Assembly (NCBI GenBank): GCA_900546395.1 | Contig: URDD01000096.1 | Location: 1 to 8,104, forward strand | DNA length: 8,104 bases | From: an uncultured Bacteroidales bacterium | Lineage (GTDB): Bacteria > Bacteroidota > Bacteroidia > Bacteroidales > UBA932 | Reading direction: 5' to 3' | Shown here: piece after piece, positions 1-6,964 of the stretch | Position numbering within the stretch: the first letter of the stretch is position 1 | How the letters are laid out: each line of letters starts with the position of its first letter | The notes under the pieces: model-generated | The model's input: only the letters and a program-made list of their open reading frames with translations | Told to the model about the DNA's origin: nothing | Database searches by the model: none | Position numbers and translations under genes: made by a program

Positions 1-1434
1 AAGAGTCGCCCAGCGCTAAAAAATATAACACCCCCAGCGCCACCGCTGATATCATATCTTGAAACTCCTACAAATGCGGGATATTACCTTGCTTCTGTGT
101 CCGATAAAGTATATATGAGTGCACATGAAGGGACTATGAGTTTTATAAACGGACTATCTGCCCAGCTGATTTTCCTTAAAGACATTCTCGACAAACTCGG
201 TGTGAATGTACAGCTCATCCGTCATGGAAAATACAAGTCTGCCGGAGAAATGTACATTAAAAATACAGCAAGCAAGGAAAACCTCGAACAAAACCAGGAG
301 CTCCTTGATGCAATCTGGAGCAATTGGACACACACAATAGCCGAATCCAGAAACATAAGCAGCGAAGAGTTCAACTCGCTTATTGACAATCTCAAGCTCA
401 ATAGTTCAGAGGATTTTCTAAACAACGGCCTGGTTGACGAACTTCTTACCAGGAAAGAATTGAAACAGAAAATAAACGATTTGTATTCTGCAGGGACGAC
501 AGAAAACGCACCTGTGATATCACTTGCCGACTATGCGAAAATCAAGGTTCTTCCAAATATAAAAGCAACAAACAAGATAGCCGTTATCTACGCAAATGGA
601 AATATAGTTGACGGAACTGAGATTGAGCAGGTCGCAGGAGACAGGTTTGCAGACATAATAGCTGGAGTACGTAAGGATTCCACAGTAAAAGCCGTTGTAT
701 TCAGGGTTAATTCTCCTGGAGGAAGCGTATTCGCTTCAGAAAAAATCAAAGCAGAAATAGATCTTTTACGCAAAGACAAGCCTGTCATTGCATCTTACGG
801 AAATTACGCAGCATCCGGAGGATACTGGATATCAGCCAACTGCGACTATGTTTTCTCCAATGCGGGAACACTGACAGGATCGATAGGCGTATTCAGTATG
901 ATGTATGACTTAAGCGGTACAATGAAAGACATCGCTCATGTCAACATTACGTCTGTAAATACTAACAGACACTCTGACATGTACTCAGGAATGCGACCTT
1001 TGGACAATACTGAACTGGCATATATGCAGGCATCTGTAGAAAATATCTATGATAAGTTTACAGACATAGTGTCAGAAGGCAGGAATTTGAGAAAATCTTA
1101 TGTGGATTCAATAGCGCAAGGCCGCGTATGGGCTGGTAGCGATGCCCTTGAAATAGGTCTTGTTGACCGGATCGGTACAATCCAGGATGCCATAGAATAT
1201 GCCGCATTGTCAGCAAAAGGTGATTTCGGGTCAGATTTATCCAACTGGCAGATTGCAGAGTATCCTAAACCACTTACAACTATGGAAAAGGTTATGCAGA
1301 TGCTGAACGGAGAAAGCGCTGGGATTTTTGCCGGCACCGGACTGGAATCTGTTGAGAATGCATTCAAAGAATGGAAAAACAGTAAAAACGGACAGGTCTA
1401 TGCAAGAATACCATATGAACTGATTATCAAATAA
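1..1434 (+). CDS. sppA: Signal peptide peptidase SppA (protease IV), 67K-type, 5' end missing
   Basis: This is a membrane-associated serine protease of family S49 that degrades signal peptides left after secretion. The frame is open to the left edge, so the start lies outside the window; the in-frame GTG at 97 falls inside a conserved stretch (YYLASVSDKVY) and is not the start. Two S49 repeats are visible. The N-terminal one carries GKYKSAGE, whose second lysine (codon 235-237) matches the general-base lysine of E. coli SppA. The C-terminal one begins near NKIAVIYANG (about 565) and has RVNSPGGSV and then AASGGYWIS, where the serine codon 814-816 matches the catalytic serine. TLTGSIGVF and GRVWAGSDALEIGLVD follow as in the family. 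About 477 residues are present of the usual 580-620, so the membrane anchor and roughly the first 100-120 residues are missing. A strong terminator follows, so sppA ends its transcription unit. The family call is very secure; Lys/Ser roles are inferred from homology. Confidence 0.95.
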   Translation, partial: KSRPALKNITPPAPPLISYLETPTNAGYYLASVSDKVYMSAHEGTMSFINGLSAQLIFLKDILDKLGVNVQLIRHGKYKSAGEMYIKNTASKENLEQNQELLDAIWSNWTHTIAESRNISSEEFNSLIDNLKLNSSEDFLNNGLVDELLTRKELKQKINDLYSAGTTENAPVISLADYAKIKVLPNIKATNKIAVIYANGNIVDGTEIEQVAGDRFADIIAGVRKDSTVKAVVFRVNSPGGSVFASEKIKAEIDLLRKDKPVIASYGNYAASGGYWISANCDYVFSNAGTLTGSIGVFSMMYDLSGTMKDIAHVNITSVNTNRHSDMYSGMRPLDNTELAYMQASVENIYDKFTDIVSEGRNLRKSYVDSIAQGRVWAGSDALEIGLVDRIGTIQDAIEYAALSAKGDFGSDLSNWQIAEYPKPLTTMEKVMQMLNGESAGIFAGTGLESVENAFKEWKNSKNGQVYARIPYELIIK

Positions 1435-1454
1435 CAAACTCCGAAGATATGAAC

Positions 1455-1500
1455 TAAACAGACGGGCAAGAGGGTCTCTCCTGCCCGTCTGTTTATAATT
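1455..1500 (+). terminator. Rho-independent terminator after sppA
   Basis: A perfect 14-bp inverted repeat (TAAACAGACGGGCA at 1455-1468, its complement at 1482-1495) encloses a 13-nt centre that can itself form a short AGAG/CTCT stem. It is followed by the T-rich stretch ATAATTTTAT. It lies 20 nt after the sppA stop and before the next gene on the same strand, so it should separate the two transcripts. Confidence 0.88.
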
Positions 1501-1590
1501 TTATGCAACATTTTCTGATCTGAGAGCATCTTATTGGCGTTTTTGAATATAAATCACCAATTCTGCAGAATTGTAACTAAATTACATGTT

Positions 1591-2535
1591 ATGAGAAAGA
1601 ATATATTTATAATGGCAGTCGGGATTGCAATTATAGCAACAGGGTGCTCAAAAGAGAACGGAGTTGAAATAGACGGAATCGAAATACCTAAGGCAGTCGT
1701 TGAGAACTTCGAAAGACAATATCCAAATGCCTCCAATGTCAAATGGAGTAAAAGATCATCATATATAATTGCCCAATTTGACCTTGCGACATCTAAAGCA
1801 GCAGCCGCACACATACCTGCCAATACCGTATGGTATAATGATGCTGCAAACTGTATAATGGAGGAACTTGATATTCCTGTAAGCAAGTTGCCTCAACCGA
1901 TTCAGGATGCCTTGAAGGCCAGCAAATACGCGACCTGCGAAGTTGATGATATCGATGTCATTTCAAGAGACGGATTTACAAAAGTATATGTCATCGAAGT
2001 AGAAGGAAAAACAGTAGACGGAAGCAGCGTGGACATTGACCTGTATTTTTCAGAGGACGGCATCCTGTTGCGTGAAGTTCCTGACACAGAAGATGATGAT
2101 GACAGCGATGAGTACGATTCGCTTATTTCTGAAGTCAACATGAGCAGATTCGAATCTTTCATTAAAGAAAGATTCGGTGAATACAGGCTCATTGAAGCAG
2201 ATGTAGAAGATGACGGCTCTATAGAAATTGAAATCGTAGCCTCTATTGATGGGAAACAGGTAAAGCTTGATGTTGTTTTCGGCAGGAACGGCAAGTTTAT
2301 CTACGATGTTTACGAAATTGACTTCATTAATGCTCCTGAGGCTATAAAGAAGTACATAGTAGAAAAATATTCTGACCAGGACGTAGATGAAATCGAAATT
2401 GCAAGAACAGCTGACGGCAAGACTCTATATGTATTTGAGATAGAGCTTGAAGTTGACGGAAATGAAGTTGAAAAAGATATTATACTTCAGATAGATGAAA
2501 AAGGCGCTGTCGTTGAAGTTACGGATATCAAATAA
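1591..2535 (+). CDS. Acidic PepSY-like repeat lipoprotein (putative)
   Basis: This is a 314-residue protein of unknown specific function, probably an envelope lipoprotein. Residues 1-19 form a lipoprotein signal: MRKN, a hydrophobic core, then ATGC with Cys19 as the likely lipidated residue. This choice fixes the start at the ATG at 1591; the frame stays open upstream only from a TTG at 1534, which would bury the signal. The mature part looks like four related units of about 60-70 residues (near 32-93, 96-163, 181-243 and 247-312). Each starts with a helix such as IPKAVVENFERQYP or APEAIKKYIVEKY and continues into beta strands ending in patterns like DIDLYFSEDGIL or DIILQIDEKGAV. This matches the PepSY-like (BLIP-like fold) proteins of Bacteroidota. 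An Asp/Glu-rich linker (about 164-176) splits the protein into two pairs, and the whole chain is strikingly acidic. Metal or cation binding is possible but not shown. A weak promoter candidate is TTTG at 1542-1545 with CAGAATTG at 1566-1573. Terminators on both sides suggest a single-gene transcript. Confidence 0.8.
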   Translation: MRKNIFIMAVGIAIIATGCSKENGVEIDGIEIPKAVVENFERQYPNASNVKWSKRSSYIIAQFDLATSKAAAAHIPANTVWYNDAANCIMEELDIPVSKLPQPIQDALKASKYATCEVDDIDVISRDGFTKVYVIEVEGKTVDGSSVDIDLYFSEDGILLREVPDTEDDDDSDEYDSLISEVNMSRFESFIKERFGEYRLIEADVEDDGSIEIEIVASIDGKQVKLDVVFGRNGKFIYDVYEIDFINAPEAIKKYIVEKYSDQDVDEIEIARTADGKTLYVFEIELEVDGNEVEKDIILQIDEKGAVVEVTDIK

Positions 2536-2561
2536 TCGTACATAACTTAAGCATCAGAATC

Positions 2562-2605
2562 AATAAGGCGGCTAATAAGTGATTTAGTCGCCTTATTTCG
2601 TATTT
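2562..2605 (+). terminator. Probable terminator between convergent genes
   Basis: A 14-bp stem (AATAAGGCGGCTAA at 2562-2575, TTAGTCGCCTTATT at 2584-2597, one G-U pair) surrounds an 8-nt loop. It is followed on the + strand by TCGTATTTAT. It lies 26 nt after the PepSY-like gene. Being nearly symmetric and between convergent genes, it may also stop the opposing hydrolase transcript, although the minus-strand side lacks a clear U-run. Confidence 0.75.
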
Positions 2606-2612
2606 ATATGGA

Positions 2613-2700
2613 TAGAACGGCAGGGGCGGCAGGGTAAGTTTTGCTTGGTTCCGCCGGAATAAGTTCCGACTTCATTCCACCCGCTACCGCGTCGCTAATC
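2613..2700. other. GC-rich intergenic block, possible dispersed repeat or gene remnant
   Basis: By my count about 57% G+C, clearly above the surrounding sequence. It contains CGGCAGGGG followed by GGCAGGG as an imperfect tandem, GGCGG (2625-2629) facing CCGCC (2651-2655), and the small hairpin CGGAA/TTCCG (2655-2668). On the minus strand it is open as a short frame that would encode a 23-residue peptide from an ATG at 2673-2675 to TAA at 2604-2606, rich in Pro and Ala. Nothing supports translation. The composition suggests an inserted or repeated element rather than plain spacer. Confidence 0.35.
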
Positions 2701-2717
2701 CCTAATGATAGGACACG

Positions 2718-4451
2718 TCACTTATTAAACCCTTTGGCCGAGAGAAATTCCCAAATTCTTTCCAAATAAGTATAACTGCCTGTTCCAGGTGAACTTTTCC
2801 TCTGGAAACAATGACTGCGAAGGGCAAGGGTATGAAGTTCTGACTGGATTCCCATCGCTTTCATTTTTTCCCAACATTTCACAGAATTCATTGAAGCCCA
2901 GAAATCTGCATCACCATGGACAAATAACATTGGAGACGTCTTGAGATCAAAAGAAAATTCAGGGACAATAATATCTCCGTCCTCATTACCACCATTGACA
3001 TTATGACAGTCAGCACCATCTGAAAGTGAATATGCAGGATAAATTCCGATTCCCCACTGAACATTACACGGAAGTTTGTCTGTATCGTCTATTTTCAAAT
3101 ACGAATTATGGCAAGACGAAGTAACGCCCATAAGTGTAAGGTGTCCGCCTGCAGAACTTCCCATTATTCCTATTCTGTCAGGATCAAGTCCATAAGAGGT
3201 CGCTTTACTGCGTACAATCCTTATGGCTCTCTGCAAATCCTGCCATGCTGTCGTATGTTTTGCAATGCCTTCAGGACGCGGAGTTCTGTACTTTAAAGTA
3301 ACTACCGCCATTCCTTTCCCGTTAAGGAAACGTCTGGCCGGAGCAACCTCGAAACCATCCGGATCATTTCCCATATAGCTTCCTCCAGAATATATTATCT
3401 GGATGGCTCTCGTAGAGAGCGTGTCAGGAATATGCCATTCTATATACGGGTGGCACTGATGAGACTGAGCATCCGGCATTTTCCCTTCTGGCCATACATC
3501 CTCCCGCACAAGACTTGCACGGGATTCATCACTGCAATATACCTCCATAATATCTTTTTCAGGCTCCAGAGGCCCCATAAAGCCCATCTGACGCATAAAC
3601 TCTACAGCTCTGTCAAAACCATATGCCCCATGTCTCCTGTCTGGATAAAGATGCAGCTCCGCAGGGATACCCATTCGTCGCAACTGTCTGTAAACCAGAG
3701 TAGATGTCATAGGAGTATATGGATCATTACCTCCATGATGAAGACTCATCGGACATGTTTTGGCATCAAACCTGAACACTTTACTCAATGTTACATCAGG
3801 CCCGTAACCATCTCGTGAAGCTGCTGTGCCGGCCTCTCCATCTGTAGTTCCGTATGCAGGGGCATTGACTATAGCCCAATTAATATGACAAGATATGCTA
3901 TCGAGCCTATCCACAGGAGTATAAGAATCTGTCTGTGAGCATGTTGCAAGTATTAGAGCAAGATGCGAGCCGGCAGACATGGATATTGTACCTATCCTCT
4001 CAGGATCAAATCCTCTTTTTAATGCATCATTTCTGACAAGTCTGACGGCTCTCTGGCCATCCTCCCATGCTGACTGATAAATAGGCAGTCCTTTAGGACG
4101 AGGTGTCCTATATACAAAATTGACGCACTGAAATCCAAGTTCTGTCAGTTTCTCAGCCCAGCCGGCAACCATATCCACATCACAGCAGTTCATATATGAC
4201 CCTCCTGAAATGAGAATCATACAGGCTCCGTTACGCTTTTCCGGCGCAGGAGCATCATACCAGTCAAGATAAGCGACACGATGCTTGTCTTCCCTGAAGT
4301 CTTTACGGCCAAGTTCATCGGTCATTGCCGCTATCTGGTGTTTCTGCGAATGCGGCATTTTGCCGTCTGGCCAGACCGCTACTCTCTCACGTGCAGGCAA
4401 TACTGCCGCTGACACAAGCAGCAAGACCATTATATTTATAATACGTTTCAT
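2718..4451 (-). CDS. Secreted tandem-domain alpha/beta hydrolase (esterase-like)
   Basis: This is a 577-residue protein with a signal peptide (MKRIIN, hydrophobic core to about residue 20, cleavage near LPA-RER), so it is probably periplasmic or secreted. It contains two homologous alpha/beta-hydrolase domains of the acetyl-esterase/BD-FAE type. Each is led by the same motif (VWPDGKMP at 27-34, VWPEGKMP at 319-326), and both carry GGSYM loops and YRTPRP. Domain 2 has a canonical nucleophile elbow GSSAG (Ser433), with Asp516 and His547 as likely triad partners. Domain 1 has SMSAG (Ser159) with the first elbow glycine replaced by Ser, and Asp243 and His274 as partners; it may be altered in activity. 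The substrate cannot be read from sequence; removal of acetyl or feruloyl esters from plant or host glycans is a family-based guess. The ATG at 4451 is chosen because it gives a clean signal peptide. A longer frame from 4535 would start inside the fba terminator. The 137-nt gap with that terminator implies its own promoter. Confidence 0.88.
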   Translation of the reverse strand: MKRIINIMVLLLVSAAVLPARERVAVWPDGKMPHSQKHQIAAMTDELGRKDFREDKHRVAYLDWYDAPAPEKRNGACMILISGGSYMNCCDVDMVAGWAEKLTELGFQCVNFVYRTPRPKGLPIYQSAWEDGQRAVRLVRNDALKRGFDPERIGTISMSAGSHLALILATCSQTDSYTPVDRLDSISCHINWAIVNAPAYGTTDGEAGTAASRDGYGPDVTLSKVFRFDAKTCPMSLHHGGNDPYTPMTSTLVYRQLRRMGIPAELHLYPDRRHGAYGFDRAVEFMRQMGFMGPLEPEKDIMEVYCSDESRASLVREDVWPEGKMPDAQSHQCHPYIEWHIPDTLSTRAIQIIYSGGSYMGNDPDGFEVAPARRFLNGKGMAVVTLKYRTPRPEGIAKHTTAWQDLQRAIRIVRSKATSYGLDPDRIGIMGSSAGGHLTLMGVTSSCHNSYLKIDDTDKLPCNVQWGIGIYPAYSLSDGADCHNVNGGNEDGDIIVPEFSFDLKTSPMLFVHGDADFWASMNSVKCWEKMKAMGIQSELHTLALRSHCFQRKSSPGTGSYTYLERIWEFLSAKGFNK

Positions 4452-4513
4452 ATCCAGTTTTAGCGCTACTGTCTCATTATATGCAATAATGTTAAAGATT
4501 TCTACAAACACAT

Positions 4514-4554
4514 AAAAAAAAGAGAGGAGAAACATGTTTCATGCATCCCCTCTC
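4514..4554 (-). terminator. Rho-independent terminator of fba
   Basis: Read on the minus strand, GAGAGGGGATGCATG pairs with CATGTTTCTCCTCTC around an AAA loop (15 positions, one mismatch, two G-U pairs; hairpin 4522-4554). It is followed directly by eight T residues (the A-run 4514-4521 on the + strand). It is a textbook intrinsic terminator, 34 nt past the fba stop and ahead of the hydrolase gene on the same strand. Confidence 0.93.
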
Positions 4555-4570
4555 CTGAATATCTTAACCG

Positions 4571-4592
4571 GTAATTCGTAAAACCGAATTAC
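4571..4592 (-). repeat. Inverted repeat overlapping the fba stop codon
   Basis: A perfect 8-bp inverted repeat, GTAATTCG (4571-4578) and CGAATTAC (4585-4592), has a 6-nt loop. In the minus-strand mRNA the 5' arm contains the fba TAA stop (4589-4591). No T-run follows, so it is not a terminator alone; it sits immediately before the strong terminator hairpin and may form a tandem 3'-end structure. Confidence 0.55.
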
Positions 4593-5590
4593 TCAGCCTT
4601 TCCGTTTGATCCGAGAACGTTGAAAATCTTATGAGTATAAAGCTTCTTCATCTCATCACGTGCAGGTCCGAGGTATTTACGCGGATCGAACTCAGCCGGC
4701 TTCTCAGCGAATACCTTACGGATAGCAGCTGTCATTGCAAGACGTGAGTCTGAGTCAATGTTGATTTTGCAAACAGCAGACTTGGCAGCCTTGCGAAGCT
4801 CCTCTTCAGGAATACCGATAGCAGCCTCAAGATTTCCGCCATACTGGTTGATCATATCTACATACTCCTGTGGAACTGAAGAAGAACCGTGGAGAACGAT
4901 AGGGAATCCAGGAAGCTCTTTCATAACACCGTCAAGAACATCAAATGCGAGTGGCGGTGGAACAAGACGGCCTGTAGCAGGATCTACATGACACTGCTCT
5001 GGTTTGAATTTGTAAGCACCGTGTGAAGTTCCGATAGAAATGGCGAGAGAGTCGCAGCCTGTCTTGGTTACGAAATCAACCACTTCTTCTGGTTTTGTAT
5101 AAGTATGATGCTCAGCAACTACTTCATCCTCAACACCTGCGAGAACTCCGAGCTCACCCTCAACTGTTACATCGAACTGGTGTGCATACTCAACAACTTT
5201 CTTTGTAAGAGCTACGTTCTCATCATATGGGAGGTGGGAACCGTCGATCATAACTGAAGAGAATCCCATATCTACACAACTCTTGCAAAGCTCGAATGAG
5301 TCACCATGATCAAGATGAAGTACAATCTGTGGCTTCTCCCAGCCAAGTTCCTTTGCATATTCTACAGCACCTTCTGCCATATAACGGAGAAGTGTCTGGT
5401 TTGCATAGTTTCTTGCACCCTTTGATACCTGAAGGATTACAGGTGACTTAGACTCAGCTGCAGCCTGGATAATAGCCTGAAGCTGCTCCATGTTGTTGAA
5501 GTTGAATGCAGGAATTGCATATCCGCCGTCGATAGCCTTCTGGAACATCTCTTTAGTGTTCACAAGGCCGATTGTTTTATAAGATACCAT
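4589..5590 (-). CDS. fba: Class II fructose-1,6-bisphosphate aldolase
   Basis: This cytoplasmic zinc enzyme reversibly cleaves fructose 1,6-bisphosphate to dihydroxyacetone phosphate and glyceraldehyde 3-phosphate in glycolysis and gluconeogenesis. It has 333 residues, the usual length for the Bacteroides-type class II enzyme, and appears full length. Visible motifs are YAIPAFNFNN near 24-33, LHLDHGDS with the likely catalytic Asp94 and zinc ligand His95, VEGELG near 143-148, SIGTSHGAYK with zinc ligand His190, LHGSSS with zinc ligand His234 and phosphate-binding Gly/Ser, and NIDSD at 277-281 for substrate binding. The ATG at 5590 gives the standard N terminus (MVSYKTIGLVNTKEMF). The gene is transcribed away from gmk, out of a 185-bp shared upstream region, and ends in a strong terminator, so it is likely monocistronic. 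No clear consensus promoter was found for it. High similarity to the Bacteroidales form is judged from memory of the family. Confidence 0.97.
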   Translation of the reverse strand: MVSYKTIGLVNTKEMFQKAIDGGYAIPAFNFNNMEQLQAIIQAAAESKSPVILQVSKGARNYANQTLLRYMAEGAVEYAKELGWEKPQIVLHLDHGDSFELCKSCVDMGFSSVMIDGSHLPYDENVALTKKVVEYAHQFDVTVEGELGVLAGVEDEVVAEHHTYTKPEEVVDFVTKTGCDSLAISIGTSHGAYKFKPEQCHVDPATGRLVPPPLAFDVLDGVMKELPGFPIVLHGSSSVPQEYVDMINQYGGNLEAAIGIPEEELRKAAKSAVCKINIDSDSRLAMTAAIRKVFAEKPAEFDPRKYLGPARDEMKKLYTHKIFNVLGSNGKAE

Positions 5591-5775
5591 ATCTTTAAAA
5601 TATTAAGTAATTAATTTCACTTTTATTTAAGGACTCTGCAATACAATCATGCACAAGCCCTGCCGCGAAGCAAACCGAGCATCTGTCTGCAATAATTCTG
5701 CCAACAGCCTCCCTTGTTTTTCAAAAGATTCGCAAAAATAATTAAATTTGTGGAAATTTAAAAACTTGAATCGAC
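5591..5775. promoter_or_regulatory. Divergent upstream region of fba and gmk
   Basis: These 185 nt between two divergent genes must hold both promoters. AT-rich flanks border a more GC-rich middle (about 5650-5715). A likely gmk promoter is annotated separately. A 9-bp direct repeat, TCTGCAATA, occurs at 5635-5643 and 5686-5694. No tRNA, sRNA or convincing small ORF was seen. Confidence 0.6.
5719..5750 (+). promoter_or_regulatory. Bacteroidetes-type promoter for the gmk operon
   Basis: TAAATTTG at 5743-5750 matches the Bacteroides -7 consensus TAnnTTTG exactly. Twenty nucleotides upstream is TTTC (5719-5722), one base off the -33 TTTG. A start site about 7 nt downstream would leave a leader of roughly 20 nt before the gmk ATG. 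The sequence match is seen; the promoter function is inferred. Confidence 0.5.
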
Positions 5776-6342
5776 ATGAGTGGAAAGGTAATTATTTTCT
5801 CTGCTCCTTCAGGAGCCGGCAAAAGTACGATAGTAAACCACATGCTTGGCTTGTACCCTGAACTCGAGTTCTCTATTTCTGCTACATCAAGGGCGCCGAG
5901 AGGCAGTGAGCAGGACGGCATAGAGTACTATTTCTTCACAGCTGACAAATTCAGGGAAATGGTTGCAGCAGATATGTTTGTAGAACACGAAGAAGTATAT
6001 CCCGGCTCATTTTACGGTACATTGAAGTCAGAAGTGGAAAGAATCTGGGCAAAAGGACACACCATAGTATTTGATATCGACGTCCAGGGAGGCATGAATC
6101 TCAAGCGTATTTTCGGAGACAGGGCCCTTTCCGTTTTCATTCAGGCTCCATCAGTAGAAATCCTTAGGAAAAGACTGATCGGCAGGGGTACAGACTCAGA
6201 AGAAGCTATAGAGAAACGCGTAGCAAAAGCTGCAGAAGAAATGTCATATTCTGACAGATTTGACTATATATTGGTCAATGATAATCTCAGCAAAGCATTT
6301 GACGAGGCAGAAAGAGTTATCGGCAATTTCCTGAAAAAATAA
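5776..6342 (+). CDS. gmk: Guanylate kinase
   Basis: This enzyme catalyses ATP + GMP to ADP + GDP in the cytoplasm, an essential step in purine nucleotide synthesis and recycling. It has 188 residues, normal for bacterial Gmk. The P-loop is SAPSGAGKST at residues 9-18 (Lys16 in the nucleotide-binding loop). The GMP-binding region follows, SATSRAPR with Ser35, Arg39 and Arg42, then EQDGIEYYF near 45-53. FDIDVQGG, the conserved core strand, comes later, and GRGTDSEE is the lid-like segment. The ATG at 5776 places the P-loop at the expected distance from the N terminus; no Shine-Dalgarno sequence is present. It is the first gene of an apparent operon with nadD. In many Bacteroidales a yicC-like gene precedes gmk; here the upstream neighbour is divergent fba, so the operon begins at gmk. 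Confidence 0.97.
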   Translation: MSGKVIIFSAPSGAGKSTIVNHMLGLYPELEFSISATSRAPRGSEQDGIEYYFFTADKFREMVAADMFVEHEEVYPGSFYGTLKSEVERIWAKGHTIVFDIDVQGGMNLKRIFGDRALSVFIQAPSVEILRKRLIGRGTDSEEAIEKRVAKAAEEMSYSDRFDYILVNDNLSKAFDEAERVIGNFLKK

Positions 6343-6381
6343 GACATCTCATGAAAATGTTTTAAAATCAGATTTCTGACA

Positions 6382-6939
6382 ATGAAGATTGCAGTTTATT
6401 CAGGTTCTTTCAACCCCCTCCACACCGGCCACCTAGCCATAATGAAGTACATGACAGAAAAACTTGACTTCGATATGGTATATCTCATCGTTTCGCCGCA
6501 AAATCCATTCAAGGATGCGGCAATGGCCCTGAGCGGAAGGGATCGTTTTGAAGCAGCTAAAGCAGCAGTAAACCGGTATCCTGGCCTTAAAGTATCGGTC
6601 GAGGATATTGAACTGGAAATGCCAGCACCGAACTATACTATACGAACACTGGATGCTCTTAAGGCACGAGAACCGGATAATAGTTTCATTTTGGTAATCG
6701 GAGCAGATAATCTGGCTGCTATCCGCAAATGGAAGGACTACAAAAGATTACTTTCCGAATATGGAACAGTAGTATATCCAAGAAACGGTTACAACATGGA
6801 AAGTGAAAAGTCCTCGCTACTGAAGGAGAACCCGGACTATATGATAATAACGACCGAAGCTCCGGTTGTTGACATATCATCTACAGAAATCAGGAATGCC
6901 ATTTCATCAGGAAAAGACATTAAAAATTTCTTGATGTAA
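6382..6939 (+). CDS. nadD: Nicotinate-nucleotide adenylyltransferase
   Basis: This enzyme transfers AMP from ATP to nicotinate mononucleotide, giving deamido-NAD in NAD biosynthesis; it acts in the cytoplasm. It has 185 residues, full length for the family. The nucleotidyltransferase signature GSFNPLHTGH (8-17, with the HxGH His14 and His17) is at the N terminus. VSPQNPFK (38-44) and IGADNL (106-111) with Trp117 belong to the substrate pocket. The family's C-terminal motif ISSTEIR is at 165-171. The ATG at 6382 is the only start that keeps the first strand (MKIAVYSGSFNP). It lies 39 nt after gmk with no terminator between them, so co-transcription is likely, as is common in Bacteroidales. No ribosome-binding site is visible. 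Confidence 0.96.
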   Translation: MKIAVYSGSFNPLHTGHLAIMKYMTEKLDFDMVYLIVSPQNPFKDAAMALSGRDRFEAAKAAVNRYPGLKVSVEDIELEMPAPNYTIRTLDALKAREPDNSFILVIGADNLAAIRKWKDYKRLLSEYGTVVYPRNGYNMESEKSSLLKENPDYMIITTEAPVVDISSTEIRNAISSGKDIKNFLM

Positions 6940-6964
6940 GCAAATCCCAATAACAGACACAAGA

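Noticed and set aside
97..1434. GTG at 97 as the start of sppA
   Set aside because: It lies within a conserved SppA segment, and the frame with SppA-like sequence continues to the left edge, so the gene is truncated by the window.
1534..1590. Upstream TTG start for the PepSY-like gene
   Set aside because: It would put about 19 polar residues before a clear lipoprotein signal peptide; the ATG at 1591 fits the lipobox spacing.
1902..2294. Ser-rich open frame antisense to the acidic lipoprotein
   Set aside because: It mirrors the Asp/Glu codon bias of the sense gene and has no recognisable domain or start context.
2604..2675. 23-codon minus-strand ORF in the GC-rich spacer as a real gene
   Set aside because: It has no upstream signal or recognisable family, and a composition explained by the GC-rich block; kept only as part of that finding.
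4452..4535. Longer N terminus for the tandem hydrolase, starting at 4535
   Set aside because: That start lies inside the fba terminator hairpin and adds 28 residues before a well-formed signal peptide starting at 4451.
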